Shown here: positions 27,096 through 35,490 of the stretch, one piece after another | Layout of the letters: the number at the start of each line of letters is the position of its first letter | Numbering within the stretch: position 1 is the stretch's first letter | Source of the DNA: DAOUJI01 sp965237875 | Lineage (GTDB): Bacteria; Chloroflexota; Dehalococcoidia; Lucifugimonadales; JAGWBF01 | Reading direction: 5' to 3' | Length of the DNA stretch: 64,000 nt | Assembly: GCA_965237875.1 (NCBI GenBank) | Contig: CBDEGP010000002.1 | Span: 1,302,001 to 1,366,000 of the forward strand | The notes under the pieces: generated by a model | The model's input: only the letters and a program-made list of their open reading frames with translations | Database searches by the model: none | What the model was told of the DNA's origin: nothing | Program-made: the position numbers and the translations under genes

Positions 27096-27504
27096 CAGAC
27101 AAGTGAATACGACGGAACGAAGAACGGGGACACTAAGCAGGACGGCGCTGGCTGGCCTTGAACTCAGGAAGGCAATCAGGGCCTACGTATTCGCCTACGT
27201 GTGGCGGCATGGACGACCCAAAGCGGCTGAGGGCTTCAGGGTCTCGCCCCACATGTTCCTGTTCGACGAAGCGCCAGAGGGTGTGGGGCGAGACCTTCTC
27301 CGCGCGGACCTAGACGCTGCTGGAGGGAGTTTTGGAGCACTCGAAGCGGCCAGGCAAGAGCTAATGATCGACCTGGTGAGTCTGCCACTTGATGTGCGGC
27401 CAACACCGGCAGCGGTAGCCGTCCCAGCCTTCCCAGTCAAGGTGCGCAAAATGACTGAGGGACGGCCTCCGACTCTGGAAGACTCGACACATGAACCTCT
27501 CTGA
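27067..27504 (+). CDS. Hypothetical protein coupled to replication-relaxation gene
   Basis: Up to 145 residues, no family recognised. The region LELRKAIRAYVFAYVWRHGRPKAAEGFRVSPHMFLFDEAPEG looks like real coding sequence, and the tail is proline- and valine-rich. The ATG at 27067 lies inside the inverted repeat, so a later GTG or TTG may be the true start. It overlaps the next gene by 14 bases, the same kind of coupling seen in the conjugation block at 3.6 kb, so it may be the remnant of an element backbone gene. Confidence 0.4.
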   Translation: MDSWAIVNGNRQVNTTERRTGTLSRTALAGLELRKAIRAYVFAYVWRHGRPKAAEGFRVSPHMFLFDEAPEGVGRDLLRADLDAAGGSFGALEAARQELMIDLVSLPLDVRPTPAAVAVPAFPVKVRKMTEGRPPTLEDSTHEPL

Positions 27505-29197
27505 ACGACAGATGCTCCACTTCCTCAGCCGGATGCCGTTCGTCGATGCGGCGGAGTTCGCAGGCATCCTAGGCGAGCCGCCTGCGACCATCCACCGCGC
27601 ACTGGGCAGTCTTCTGACCGACGGCATCGCCGGACGCGTGAGTCACGGCACCGCCCAACTGCCCTCGAGCAGGAGATACTACCTGACAGCTCGCGGCATC
27701 GACGAGGCCTCCGGATCCCTCGGCTTTCGGACACCCTCGGACTTCGTGCGCGCCTACCCGGTGTCCAGGGAGTGGCTGGCGCTGTTGATACGCCGTATGA
27801 ATGCCGTGGCCGCCGTCTACCGGCTCGCGTCGGGGATCTCCCCAGGCGTAGACGGGCTCCGGTCTCACGTCGAGTTCCACCGCCGGGGCCGCTTCGATGC
27901 CACGATCACCCTGCACGACGGACGCGGGTTCGGCGTGGTCCGCCAGGGACTTGTCCTGCGACGGCGGTCCCTCTACGACCGCCTAAGGGCCTTAGCGGAA
28001 TACAACTACACGCGCCGCCCCGACACGATCCTGATCCTGACGCCCAGCGTGTGGGAGCAGAGGCTGACGACGAGGTTCTGCGTGGATCTGAATCTCAGCG
28101 ACTCCTACGTCGCCGTGGAGTCCAGGGACACGCTCGAAAGACGGGATCTTCACCTCTGGTGTCACCCCTCGTTCGTGTTCGGAAGCTCTCACCACACACT
28201 GGAGACCGTGAGCTCTCACGGCAGCCTCGGTGGGACGCTTCGCACGGAATCGCCGAGTCGGAAGCGGGCCTCGATACCCCATCCCGAGCGGATGGTCCGG
28301 GCAGCGCCGACCTTCGGCATCAGCCCGTCGGAGAAGCGGACGCTCGACCTCGTGAGCGACCACCCGATGATCCCGAGGGAGCGCCTGGCCTGCTGGCTGG
28401 GCGTCTCGGAGGGGCGCGTTAGCCAGATGATGCACAACCTCGTCGGTACCTGGGGCCTAGTCGAGCAACGAAGAAGCCGGGGAGACACCCGCTACACGCT
28501 GGGAGCCGAGGGCATACGCTACGTCACCTACAGGGACCGCGCCCAACTCCCTACGACGCGAGGCATCTGGAGCGCCGCCCTCATGGCCGACCGTCAGGGC
28601 CGCAGACGACACGCGGGCCATCGCATCGACACCTGGGCGCGTCAGACGAAGCACGCCGACGGCGTGACATGGTTCCTGTCGAAGCTTGAGACGGAGGCCA
28701 GGGCCACGCCGGGAAGCGAGCTCCTGTGGTCGGTCCCCACCGCGAGGTCAGACCGGGCCTTCAACTGGGGCGAGTCGGCCATCGCTCCCGACGCCGTGGG
28801 GAAGCTGATCGCAGGCGGCCTTCACATACCGTTCTACCTGGAGTACGAGCTGCGCGCCCGTCACCCCAGGGGAGTCATTGCGCGCCTGAGACCCTACACG
28901 CGCTATTACTGGTCCACTGAGCCGGGCGAAGACCAGCCGCCGTTCCCCATCACGCTGTTCGTCGTGGACAGAGAGGACGTCGAGGCAACCCTTGTGAGCA
29001 CAGCAGCCCGGATGAGTCTGATGTCTCTGCCGATCCTCGTGTCATGCACGCCGGTTCTGTCACGGACAGGGATATTGGGACGGTCCTGGCATCCTCTCTG
29101 GGAGCCGGAATCCCCACGACTGGCGCTGTCGGAGCTAAGCGCCTACGGCTGGGACTCACTCTACCACCGGATGCGTCCTGTAGGGGGGACTAGATAG
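27491..29197 (+). CDS. Second replication-relaxation-like protein
   Basis: 568 residues, paralogue of 3645-5297. Shared features: N-terminal winged helix (LSRMPFVDAAEFAGILGEPPATIHRALGSL then LPSSRRYYLTARG), FGVVRQGL in the middle, a second winged helix (ERLACWLGVSEGRVSQMM) and a C-terminal APDAVG ... FYLEYELRAR that mirrors PDAFG ... FFLEWERRA of the first copy. Here no conjugation ATPases flank it, so this island looks like a mobilisable or decayed relative of the left one. The ATG follows no strong ribosome site and is probably coupled to the preceding frame. Confidence 0.65.
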   Translation: MNLSERQMLHFLSRMPFVDAAEFAGILGEPPATIHRALGSLLTDGIAGRVSHGTAQLPSSRRYYLTARGIDEASGSLGFRTPSDFVRAYPVSREWLALLIRRMNAVAAVYRLASGISPGVDGLRSHVEFHRRGRFDATITLHDGRGFGVVRQGLVLRRRSLYDRLRALAEYNYTRRPDTILILTPSVWEQRLTTRFCVDLNLSDSYVAVESRDTLERRDLHLWCHPSFVFGSSHHTLETVSSHGSLGGTLRTESPSRKRASIPHPERMVRAAPTFGISPSEKRTLDLVSDHPMIPRERLACWLGVSEGRVSQMMHNLVGTWGLVEQRRSRGDTRYTLGAEGIRYVTYRDRAQLPTTRGIWSAALMADRQGRRRHAGHRIDTWARQTKHADGVTWFLSKLETEARATPGSELLWSVPTARSDRAFNWGESAIAPDAVGKLIAGGLHIPFYLEYELRARHPRGVIARLRPYTRYYWSTEPGEDQPPFPITLFVVDREDVEATLVSTAARMSLMSLPILVSCTPVLSRTGILGRSWHPLWEPESPRLALSELSAYGWDSLYHRMRPVGGTR

Positions 29198-29335
29198 TGC
29201 TGATGCAGCTCCATCCGCCCCTTTGATTGCGTGGGGGCTGCAAGTTGCGGGCGCCGGTGCGATTTTCGGGGTCTGCCGATGTTGTATCTCGCCCAACTCA
29301 CCCTGATTTAGCTACGAAACGGGGTTGACGCATCG

Positions 29336-29349
29336 CCTGACCGGTCAGG
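29336..29349. promoter_or_regulatory. 14-bp palindrome in a promoter-like region
   Basis: CCTGACCGGTCAGG is perfectly palindromic and lies six bases after a TTGACG box (29325-29330). It is about 110 bases before the HTH membrane-protein gene. Placement in a promoter spacer fits a repressor operator; the -10 box is weak. Confidence 0.4.
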
Positions 29350-29462
29350 ATTTGTACATGCCCGTAAATGGGAACCTATGCTAAAGCGCAGAGACTACAA
29401 GATTGCAGTTTTGCAACCCCATGACGAGGGCTGACGTGTCAGCCGATAGTGAGAGAAAAACG

Positions 29463-29906
29463 ATGGATGAGCCTGACCGCTGGGTCACGAAAGCGGAGGC
29501 GGCCCAGGAGCTGGAGATATCCCTCTCGACCCTCGACCGGAAGATCAGGAAGGGGGAGGTCGAGACGGTCAGGGAGGGCCGCCGGGTCTACGTGCGGATG
29601 CACGGGCCGGAGCAGCTGAGCGACGACGAGTTGCTGCGCCGCGCCATCATAAGGGTGGACGAGCTTGAACGAACTGTGCGGGGTTTGGAGCGGACCGCGT
29701 CGGAGCTGGAGCGGGAACGGGACGAGACCAGGGACGCCGCATCCGCCAGCGAAGAGGCGCATCGTAAGTTCGAGACGGCCTATGGCGAGGAGCGCACCGC
29801 CCATCGCAGAACCAAACGGACAGCCCGGACTCTCGCCTTGGTGGCGGTCGCGCTGCTCGCGCTGCTGGCCGTTAGTATCCTTGTGGGGTGGCGTCTTTCA
29901 ACGTAG
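29463..29906 (+). CDS. HTH, coiled-coil and membrane-anchor protein
   Basis: About 147 residues in three parts: an excisionase/MerR-type HTH (WVTKAEAAQELEISLSTLDRKIRKGEVETVREGRRVYV), a long heptad coiled coil (about 60-115) and one C-terminal transmembrane helix (LALVAVALLALLAVSILVGW). It could tether a DNA site to the membrane, for example in element partition or signalling; this is inference. ATG at 29463 is preferred over the frame's earlier ATG because the HTH begins there. A palindromic site lies in its upstream region. Confidence 0.65.
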   Translation: MDEPDRWVTKAEAAQELEISLSTLDRKIRKGEVETVREGRRVYVRMHGPEQLSDDELLRRAIIRVDELERTVRGLERTASELERERDETRDAASASEEAHRKFETAYGEERTAHRRTKRTARTLALVAVALLALLAVSILVGWRLST

Positions 29907-30308
29907 GAGTCGGCGAACTGTGCGTCGTGGGCCGGATGCGGCTCTCACTGACCCTCCGATAACAACACTTCCCGTCTCGCCACGTCCGCAACACCACCGG
30001 CGTTTTGTCCACTTCCGTAGCGGGGCCTGTCCGATAGGGGTGGAAGGAGCTACGGAATCGGATTGCTTGCTGCGATGTGGCAGGCAGACCCGTTCACCCC
30101 GATCTCAGCTACCGAATCGCCCGACCGCAACTTGCCGCCCCATGAGTTCTCCTGTACACGGGTAATACACCCCGAACGCCCCCGCAATTCCCGCGCCTCA
30201 TGAGGGAGACGAGCGTGGCCGCATCCGGGCCGGAGCCGCCGAAATCCAACAGGAATCTGCACGGGACTCTCGCCAGCCCAGTCTTGGCCTATGGGTGAGC
30301 GACTAAGG
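29907..30308. other. Intergenic, no gene seen
   Basis: About 400 bases between the membrane-anchored HTH gene and the toxin-antitoxin operator. Frames are short and lack family matches or starts. Confidence 0.4.
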
Positions 30309-30336
30309 TATTATGACTCATATTAGCCTCATAATA
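30309..30336 (+). promoter_or_regulatory. AT-rich inverted repeat before antitoxin gene
   Basis: TATTATGA (30309-30316) and TCATAATA (30329-30336) form a perfect 8-bp inverted repeat with 12 bases between, 25 bases before the antitoxin ATG. Toxin-antitoxin operons usually carry such autoregulatory operators. Confidence 0.5.
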
Positions 30337-30360
30337 TGACTCGCAAGAGGGTGACACGAT

Positions 30361-30623
30361 ATGAACCAACTTACGGTAAGAGGATTCGACGACGCCCTGA
30401 GCGCCAGTGTGCGCCACCTCGCAAAGCGTGAGGGCATCTCCCTGAATCAGGCTGCGCTGAAGCTGCTCCGGAAGGGGCCGGCCTAACGGACGGTGCGGGA
30501 AGGGCGGACACTATTGGGTCTTCACTGGATCACCTAATGGGGACCTGGACTCCGGCGGAAGCCGATGAACTGGACTCTGCCCTAGAGGAGTTCGAGACCA
30601 TTGACGAGGCGGCCTGGAAGTGA
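30361..30623 (+). pseudogene. Ribbon-helix-helix antitoxin, frameshifted
   Basis: The first frame gives MNQLTVRGFDDALSASVRHL and ISLNQAALKLLRKGPA, a typical RHH antitoxin start, then hits TAA at 30484-30486. The -1 shifted frame continues GLTDGAG ... SSLDHLMGTWTPAEADELDS ... FETIDEAAWK and stops at 30621-30623, overlapping the toxin start. One extra G in the GGGG run near 30475 would restore an 86-residue antitoxin. Either a sequencing error or a real loss, which would leave the toxin unchecked. Confidence 0.65.
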
Positions 30624-31018
30624 GGCTGCTCCTGGACTCCAACGCCTACTCCCTGCTCATGCGAGGGCATGAGCAGCTTGCGGAGCTTGTGCGGAGAGCT
30701 GAAGAGGTCCTGCTCTCGGCCATCGTGGTTGGCGAACTGATGTATGGATTCCGGCGAGGGTCCTACTTCGAGCGAAACGCCGCTGACCTACGCTCCTTTC
30801 TTGACAGCCCTTACGCATCCTTCGTGGACGTGGGGTCGGTAACCGCAGACCGCTACTCCAGAATAGCGGCTGCTTTGAGGTCGAAAGGCCGTCCCATTCC
30901 GACCAACGATGTCTGGATAGCTGCCCACGCGATGGAGACAGGTGCCGATCTCGTTTCGGCCGATGGGCACTTTGAACACGTTGACGGGATTGTTTGGGTC
31001 CGGGTGACGGTGGGTTGA
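30620..31018 (+). CDS. vapC: VapC-type PIN-domain toxin, second copy
   Basis: 132 residues with the PIN acidic sites in LLLDSNAYS (D6), VVGELMYGF, PTNDVWIAAHA and SADGHFEHVDG. The GTG start overlaps the antitoxin stop. Distinct from the VapC at 26177, so not a recent duplicate. Rec2 starts 33 bases downstream. Confidence 0.87.
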   Translation: MRLLLDSNAYSLLMRGHEQLAELVRRAEEVLLSAIVVGELMYGFRRGSYFERNAADLRSFLDSPYASFVDVGSVTADRYSRIAAALRSKGRPIPTNDVWIAAHAMETGADLVSADGHFEHVDGIVWVRVTVG

Positions 31019-31051
31019 AATCGAAAACAGCGACCACATAACGAGGACAGC

Positions 31052-32704
31052 ATGAAGAAGCAGCAACAGCCCCTCACACCGGCGGCCTTGTACGCACGGG
31101 TGTCAAGCGACAGGCAGGACGTGGACCTGTCCGTGTCCGCCCAACTGAGGGCGCTCAAAGACTACGCCAAGTCCAACGGCTACTCAGTGGCCCGCGAGTA
31201 CGTGGATGAGGCCGAGAGCGGACGCGTGGCCGATCGCCCCCAGTTCAGGGAGATGATCGAGGAAGGCAGCCAGCCGAAGGCTCCCTTCCAGGTCATTCTC
31301 GTCTGGAAATTCTCCCGCTTCACCAGAAAGCGAGAGCACGCCGTCGCCTTCAAGTCCATGCTCAGGCGCAAGGGCGTCCGGGTGGTGTCCATCACCGAGC
31401 ACGCCGACGACTCCCCCACAGGCAAGCTCATGGAGGCCATCATCGAGAGCGTTGACGAATTTTACAGTGAGAATTTGGCGCAGGAGGTCACGCGGTGTAT
31501 GCGGGAGGCGGCTTCGAGGGGCTTCTTCCTCGGCTCCAAGGCCCTCTTCGGATACAAGAGAGTCAAGGTCAGCGACGGGGTGAAGGAGCGCCCCATGCTG
31601 GAGGTTGACCCGGCCACCGCCCCCGTGGTGAGGGAGATCTTCGAGAGCTCGCTGCGGGGCAACGGCCTGAAGGAGATATGCAAGGCCCTGAACGACCGTG
31701 GCATCACCAACAGGGGCAAGCACTGGTACAAGGGCGGGCTCCACTACCTGCTGACCAACGAAGCCTACACCGGAGCCGCCGTGTGGGGCAGGACCAGCAA
31801 GGGAGAGAAGGCCCAGGACCCTGTAAGGGTCGAGGGAGCGTGGTCCGCGCTGGTGTCGAGGGAGCTGTTCGACGACGTTCAGCAGGCGATGCGGGACCGT
31901 ACGCCCAAGGTGCAGAAACCCGGTAGAGTGGGAAGCAAGTTCCCGCTGAGTGGTCTGCTGAAGTGCGGCGTCTGTGGCAGGCCCTACTCCGGCCAGGGGG
32001 CCAAGAGCGGCCAGTTCGCCTACTACATCTGCGGCACCCTGTTCAGGGAAGGCGCAGGAACATGCAGCACCCGCTACCTGAACGCTCCCAGGGTGGAGGA
32101 CTTCGTGGTTGAGAAGATCAGGGAGAGAATTCTGACCGAGGAAACCATCGTCGAGCTTGTGACTCTGGTGGCCGAGGAGATCGACGCGATGGCCGGGGAG
32201 CTGGCCGGTAGGCTGGAGGTCATCGACGCCGAGCTAGGAGACGTGCAGAGCAGGCTTGAGGGGCTCTACGAGGCCCTTGAGACGAGCGAGCTAACGCTGG
32301 AGGTCTTGTCGCCCCGCATCTTCTCTCTGAGGCACCGCGAGGAGCAGCTTGAGGCTGCGAGAGAGGACGCCGCAACTCAGCTTGAGCAGCGGAGGGTGGA
32401 GCTTCCCACCACCGAGGAGATCAAGGGGTACGTGGCGGACTTCCGGGAGTTCCTGCAAGAGGGTACGTTCCCTGAGCGCAAGGCGTTCATCCGCAACTTC
32501 GTGGAGGGCATCGAGGTGGTTGGAGACCAGGCGACGCTGACGTACACCGTCCCAATGCCAAGCGACGGTGTGACCACCGAATCGGCCTCGGTTCTCGATT
32601 TTGTCCAGTCCGGCCCACCACCCCATACGGTAGATACCGCCGTCTTCGAGATGTGGCTGGGCGGCCTTTCGACGCACCAAGGCCTCGCGATTCCTTTAGT
32701 GTGA
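31052..32704 (+). CDS. Large serine recombinase Rec2
   Basis: 550 residues, the same architecture as Rec1: resolvase domain with ALYARVSSDRQDVDLSVSAQ (nucleophile S18), SRFTRKREHA, recombinase domain (AASRGFFLGSKALFGYKRV), zinc ribbon (KCGVCGRPYSG ... YYICG ... GTCS) and coiled coil (about 375-450). The catalytic half is very close to Rec1, while the C-terminal tails diverge after YTVPMP. The inverted core of the putative att site encodes V514-L-D-F-V518. Presumed integrase of the middle island, whose right-hand att copy lies about 930 bases downstream. Confidence 0.92.
   Translation: MKKQQQPLTPAALYARVSSDRQDVDLSVSAQLRALKDYAKSNGYSVAREYVDEAESGRVADRPQFREMIEEGSQPKAPFQVILVWKFSRFTRKREHAVAFKSMLRRKGVRVVSITEHADDSPTGKLMEAIIESVDEFYSENLAQEVTRCMREAASRGFFLGSKALFGYKRVKVSDGVKERPMLEVDPATAPVVREIFESSLRGNGLKEICKALNDRGITNRGKHWYKGGLHYLLTNEAYTGAAVWGRTSKGEKAQDPVRVEGAWSALVSRELFDDVQQAMRDRTPKVQKPGRVGSKFPLSGLLKCGVCGRPYSGQGAKSGQFAYYICGTLFREGAGTCSTRYLNAPRVEDFVVEKIRERILTEETIVELVTLVAEEIDAMAGELAGRLEVIDAELGDVQSRLEGLYEALETSELTLEVLSPRIFSLRHREEQLEAAREDAATQLEQRRVELPTTEEIKGYVADFREFLQEGTFPERKAFIRNFVEGIEVVGDQATLTYTVPMPSDGVTTESASVLDFVQSGPPPHTVDTAVFEMWLGGLSTHQGLAIPLV
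32590..32604 (-). repeat. Putative att core, inverted copy inside Rec2
   Basis: GGTTCTCGATTTTGT, the exact reverse complement of the first 15 bases of the 19-bp repeats at 10183 and 33637. It lies within the Rec2 gene near its 3' end. Confidence 0.55.
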
Positions 32705-32737
32705 CGCGTCAGGGCTGAGGCGCGGAAGGAGCGTCAC
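32701..32737 (+). terminator. Hairpin at the Rec2 stop
   Basis: GTGACGC (32701-32707) pairs with GCGTCAC (32731-32737) over a 23-base loop. It spans the Rec2 stop codon and has no T run, so terminator activity is uncertain. The stretch from here to 33120 holds no supported gene. Confidence 0.3.
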
Positions 32738-33120
32738 GCTAGCCTTAACTCCCAGCTACTGTACTTACGCCGGTACACGTGGCTAGCGGGGCCAAAGCCA
32801 GCACGTTCGTGTTGAGATTCACCTTGGCGCTGTAGATGCGGGGTTGCATCCGGCATCTCAGCCGGTGTCGTCCAACCCTCAGATAGCTCCCACTAAAGCG
32901 GCGCGGGCACTCTAACCACCTCCCATCAGGTCGGGACAGACTCCGGCGACGGCATCTGGGGAGTGCACCCGGCCGGGTGAATATGTCAGGCGTTTCGAAT
33001 TGATTCCGGCAGAGGCTTAGGAATAAGATGTGCCCGTAGGCTGCGATGATGGGTTCGTGGGTCACCTCATCACCATTGGTAGCTACTGTGCGAAGGCTGT
33101 GGGAGGCGGAACCTAGACTC

Positions 33121-33486
33121 GTGGATCCGAAACTGAAGCTCGACGACTGGCTTGGACGAAAGGTGGATGTCGTCATTGACAGGCCGATGGGCAGCACGCA
33201 CCCACGCCATTCCGACATGGTCTATCCGATCAACTACGGCTACATCCCGGGGACAATGGCACCCGACGGTCACCCGATCGATGCATATGTGCTGGGTGCA
33301 GACCATCCTCTTAGGCGGTGCTCAGCCAAAGTCATAGCTGCGGTCCGGCGCAGAGATGATGTGGAAGACAAACTCGTCGTTGCCTTGTCGGGCGAATGGG
33401 GTATCGCCTCAATCAGGGAATCGACAGCGTTTCAGGAGCAGTGGTTTGACTCCTGGGTAGAGTTGCCGGAGAGAGGTCGGGGCTAA
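33121..33486 (+). CDS. Inorganic pyrophosphatase-like protein
   Basis: About 121 residues: LDDWLGRKVDVVIDRPMGSTHPRH, then YPINYGYIPGTMAPDGHPIDAYVLG and RRDDVEDKLVV, the pattern of family I inorganic diphosphatases (metal Asp residues in DGHPID). It is shorter than the 170-residue housekeeping enzyme, matching a compact group of stand-alone relatives. GTG at 33121 is favoured because the family begins at KLKLDDW and GGAGGCGGA lies upstream; an ATG frame from 33046 is possible. It lies between Rec2 and the right att copy. Confidence 0.7.
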   Translation: MDPKLKLDDWLGRKVDVVIDRPMGSTHPRHSDMVYPINYGYIPGTMAPDGHPIDAYVLGADHPLRRCSAKVIAAVRRRDDVEDKLVVALSGEWGIASIRESTAFQEQWFDSWVELPERGRG

Positions 33487-33636
33487 TAGGGAATCGGTGG
33501 TCGCCGCGCGTGACTTCATCCACGCGGGCGAGATGGTTACCATCCGCTCGCTCTTGGATCGGGATACAGATAGACCTTTCACTCTGGACTGGCGAGCGAG
33601 TGACCACTCCGAGTTCCGCTCTCGCCACTTGACTTG

Positions 33637-33655
33637 ACAAAATCGAGAACCTTCA
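33637..33655 (+). repeat. Putative att core, copy 3
   Basis: ACAAAATCGAGAACCTTCA, identical to 10183-10201 and in the same orientation. It would mark the right end of a 23.5-kb island. No tRNA or intact gene is seen across it. The flanks 33487-33743 are otherwise empty. Confidence 0.6.
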
Positions 33656-33743
33656 CGTTGAGTTTCGTTCTGGACCTGTAGTCGAACACTGGTTCCAGCC
33701 CGGCGACGGCGGGACCTATGCTCCTTGTTCCGACGTCTCTTTC

Positions 33744-34337
33744 TTAAGCATCTGGCAGCCGACTGCCCTTGCCACCGCGGAAAGGCGGCTGGCTGAAGAT
33801 GCGCCGCACCATCGGCTCAAAGAACTCCAGGGGAAGAGATTCATAGTCAGGGTCGAAAGATGACTGGTCCCACCGGTGGCAAAAATCCACGGTGTCCTGG
33901 TACCACGGATGGTCGCGGTAGGCGTCCCGGGCATTGTGGTCACCGCCCGTATGGTGGGCGTAGTAGTAGCTCTGAAACAGGCCGTGGTGGAGCACTATCC
34001 AGTACGTTCGCTCGGAGACATAGGGGCGAAGCACCGCTGCGGCCAGCTCGCTATGGTTGAATGGCGACAGCAGGTCCCCGATGTCGTGCAGCAGGGCCGC
34101 TACTACAAGCTCCTCGTCGGCTCTGTCTCGGTAGGCCCGGCTCGCGCATTGCAGCGAATGCTCCAGACGATCAATCTTATATCCGGACAGCGACCCGGCC
34201 AGGCCACGAAGCATCGTCAACACACGATCGGCCGTTCCTTTAGAAAACTCAGCCTCCAGCCGGTCCAGCAGCTCGTAGTCCTCCCGGGTGCCTTCGGCCA
34301 TGCTGGTGAAGGTTACCGTTTCCCTGTTGTCCGACAT
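33744..34337 (-). CDS. HD-domain protein, PhnZ/MIOX-like diiron candidate
   Basis: 197 residues. Putative metal ligands are H60 (RLEHSL), H84-D85 (LLHDIGD), H95 (FNHSEL), H118 (LHHG) and D157 (RWDQ). The order H...HD...H...H...D is that of the mixed-valence diiron oxygenases PhnZ and myo-inositol oxygenase as well as some HD phosphohydrolases; the 24-residue step from the first His to HD equals PhnZ. PhnZ cleaves a hydroxylated aminoethylphosphonate, so the nearby phosphonate cluster is suggestive, but its partner PhnY is not present. GGAGGT precedes the ATG. Divergent from the SDR gene. Confidence 0.65.
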   Translation of the reverse strand: MSDNRETVTFTSMAEGTREDYELLDRLEAEFSKGTADRVLTMLRGLAGSLSGYKIDRLEHSLQCASRAYRDRADEELVVAALLHDIGDLLSPFNHSELAAAVLRPYVSERTYWIVLHHGLFQSYYYAHHTGGDHNARDAYRDHPWYQDTVDFCHRWDQSSFDPDYESLPLEFFEPMVRRIFSQPPFRGGKGSRLPDA

Positions 34338-34440
34338 CGTAAACCTCCGCTCTACGATAAAGGTAGGATTGAGGGATGTAGAATAGGATTTAATTCTACC
34401 ATCTCGGCGTTCAACCCGGGGAATATCAGGAGGCCGACCA

Positions 34441-35328
34441 ATGACTGACCTCAAAAGGCTGCACGGGCGCATCGCCTTCATCACAGGTGGAGGCCGGGGC
34501 ATCGGGAGGGCCATCGCGCAGGCCTACGCCGCCGAAGGGGCGCGGCTGGCGCTGCTGTCCCGCACTACAGCCGAACTTGAGGAAACGGCGCTGCTGGTGA
34601 AAAAGCGTTTCGGAGCTGAAGCCTTTACCGTCGTCGCGGACGTGTCCAACCGCGAGCAGTTGGAGCAGGCTGTCGCCCAAGTCCTAGGACATTATGGCGC
34701 TGTCGACGTACTGGTCAACAACGCAGGCAACATCGGCCCGGTAGGCCGGGTCTGGGACAACGACCCGGATGAGTGGGCCCGCACGATAGCAGTGCATCTG
34801 ATGGGAGTGTTCTACGGCTGCCACTCGGTCCTGCCCTCGATGCTGAAACAGAACCGGGGCCGCATTGTCAACATGTCGGGAGTCGGCGGCCCCAACACCT
34901 CCGCCTATGACGCGGCCAAGACCGGCATCGTTAACCTGACAGAGAATCTGGCGTTGGAACTGAAGGATACTCCGATAACCGTCAACGCCATCAGTCCCGG
35001 CTCCATCCATACCAGGATGTGGGAGGAAACCCGGGACCTGGCGTTGGCAATTGGCGATCAGGCCACCTATGAACGGGGCGTGCAAGTGACCTCTGGTCAC
35101 GGGGCGTCCATCGAGCGGGCGGCGGAATTGGCGGTCTTTTTGGGCAGTGATGACTGCGGCGCCTTGTCAGGACGCCTTATCCGGGCGTTTGCCGATCGAT
35201 TCGAGGAATTCCCTGAAAGAGTCGACGAGATAATGGCATCGGAGGCGTATCTGCTCCGCCGCTTGGACCCGGACAGGCCCTTCCCCACGTCCCAATCATA
35301 CCCGACCTTGCCGATAGCCGAAGCATAG
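34441..35328 (+). CDS. Short-chain dehydrogenase/reductase
   Basis: 295 residues of the classical SDR fold: TGGGRGIG for NAD(P) binding (near 16-23), NNAG (near 97), an active-site Ser in NMSGVGG and the Y-x-x-x-K motif as YDAAK. The extension after residue 245 (EEFPERVDEIMASEAYLLRRL) is longer than in most SDRs. It would oxidise an alcohol or reduce a ketone; substrate unknown. Divergently arranged with the HD-domain gene, sharing a 103-base promoter region. Confidence 0.82.
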   Translation: MTDLKRLHGRIAFITGGGRGIGRAIAQAYAAEGARLALLSRTTAELEETALLVKKRFGAEAFTVVADVSNREQLEQAVAQVLGHYGAVDVLVNNAGNIGPVGRVWDNDPDEWARTIAVHLMGVFYGCHSVLPSMLKQNRGRIVNMSGVGGPNTSAYDAAKTGIVNLTENLALELKDTPITVNAISPGSIHTRMWEETRDLALAIGDQATYERGVQVTSGHGASIERAAELAVFLGSDDCGALSGRLIRAFADRFEEFPERVDEIMASEAYLLRRLDPDRPFPTSQSYPTLPIAEA

Positions 35329-35490
35329 ACGCCCTCAGCCCTATACTCTCACCATCACTCCTTAGGGGTGTGGGAAAACTCACTTCTTGGTCGCAACCGT
35401 GCTGGAGCAGACTGGCGAGCGGTCGGTCCTCGTCGGGGCTACGATGAAGCTCACCTACAGTACCTCGTACCTCAAGAAAGAAAAAGGGAG

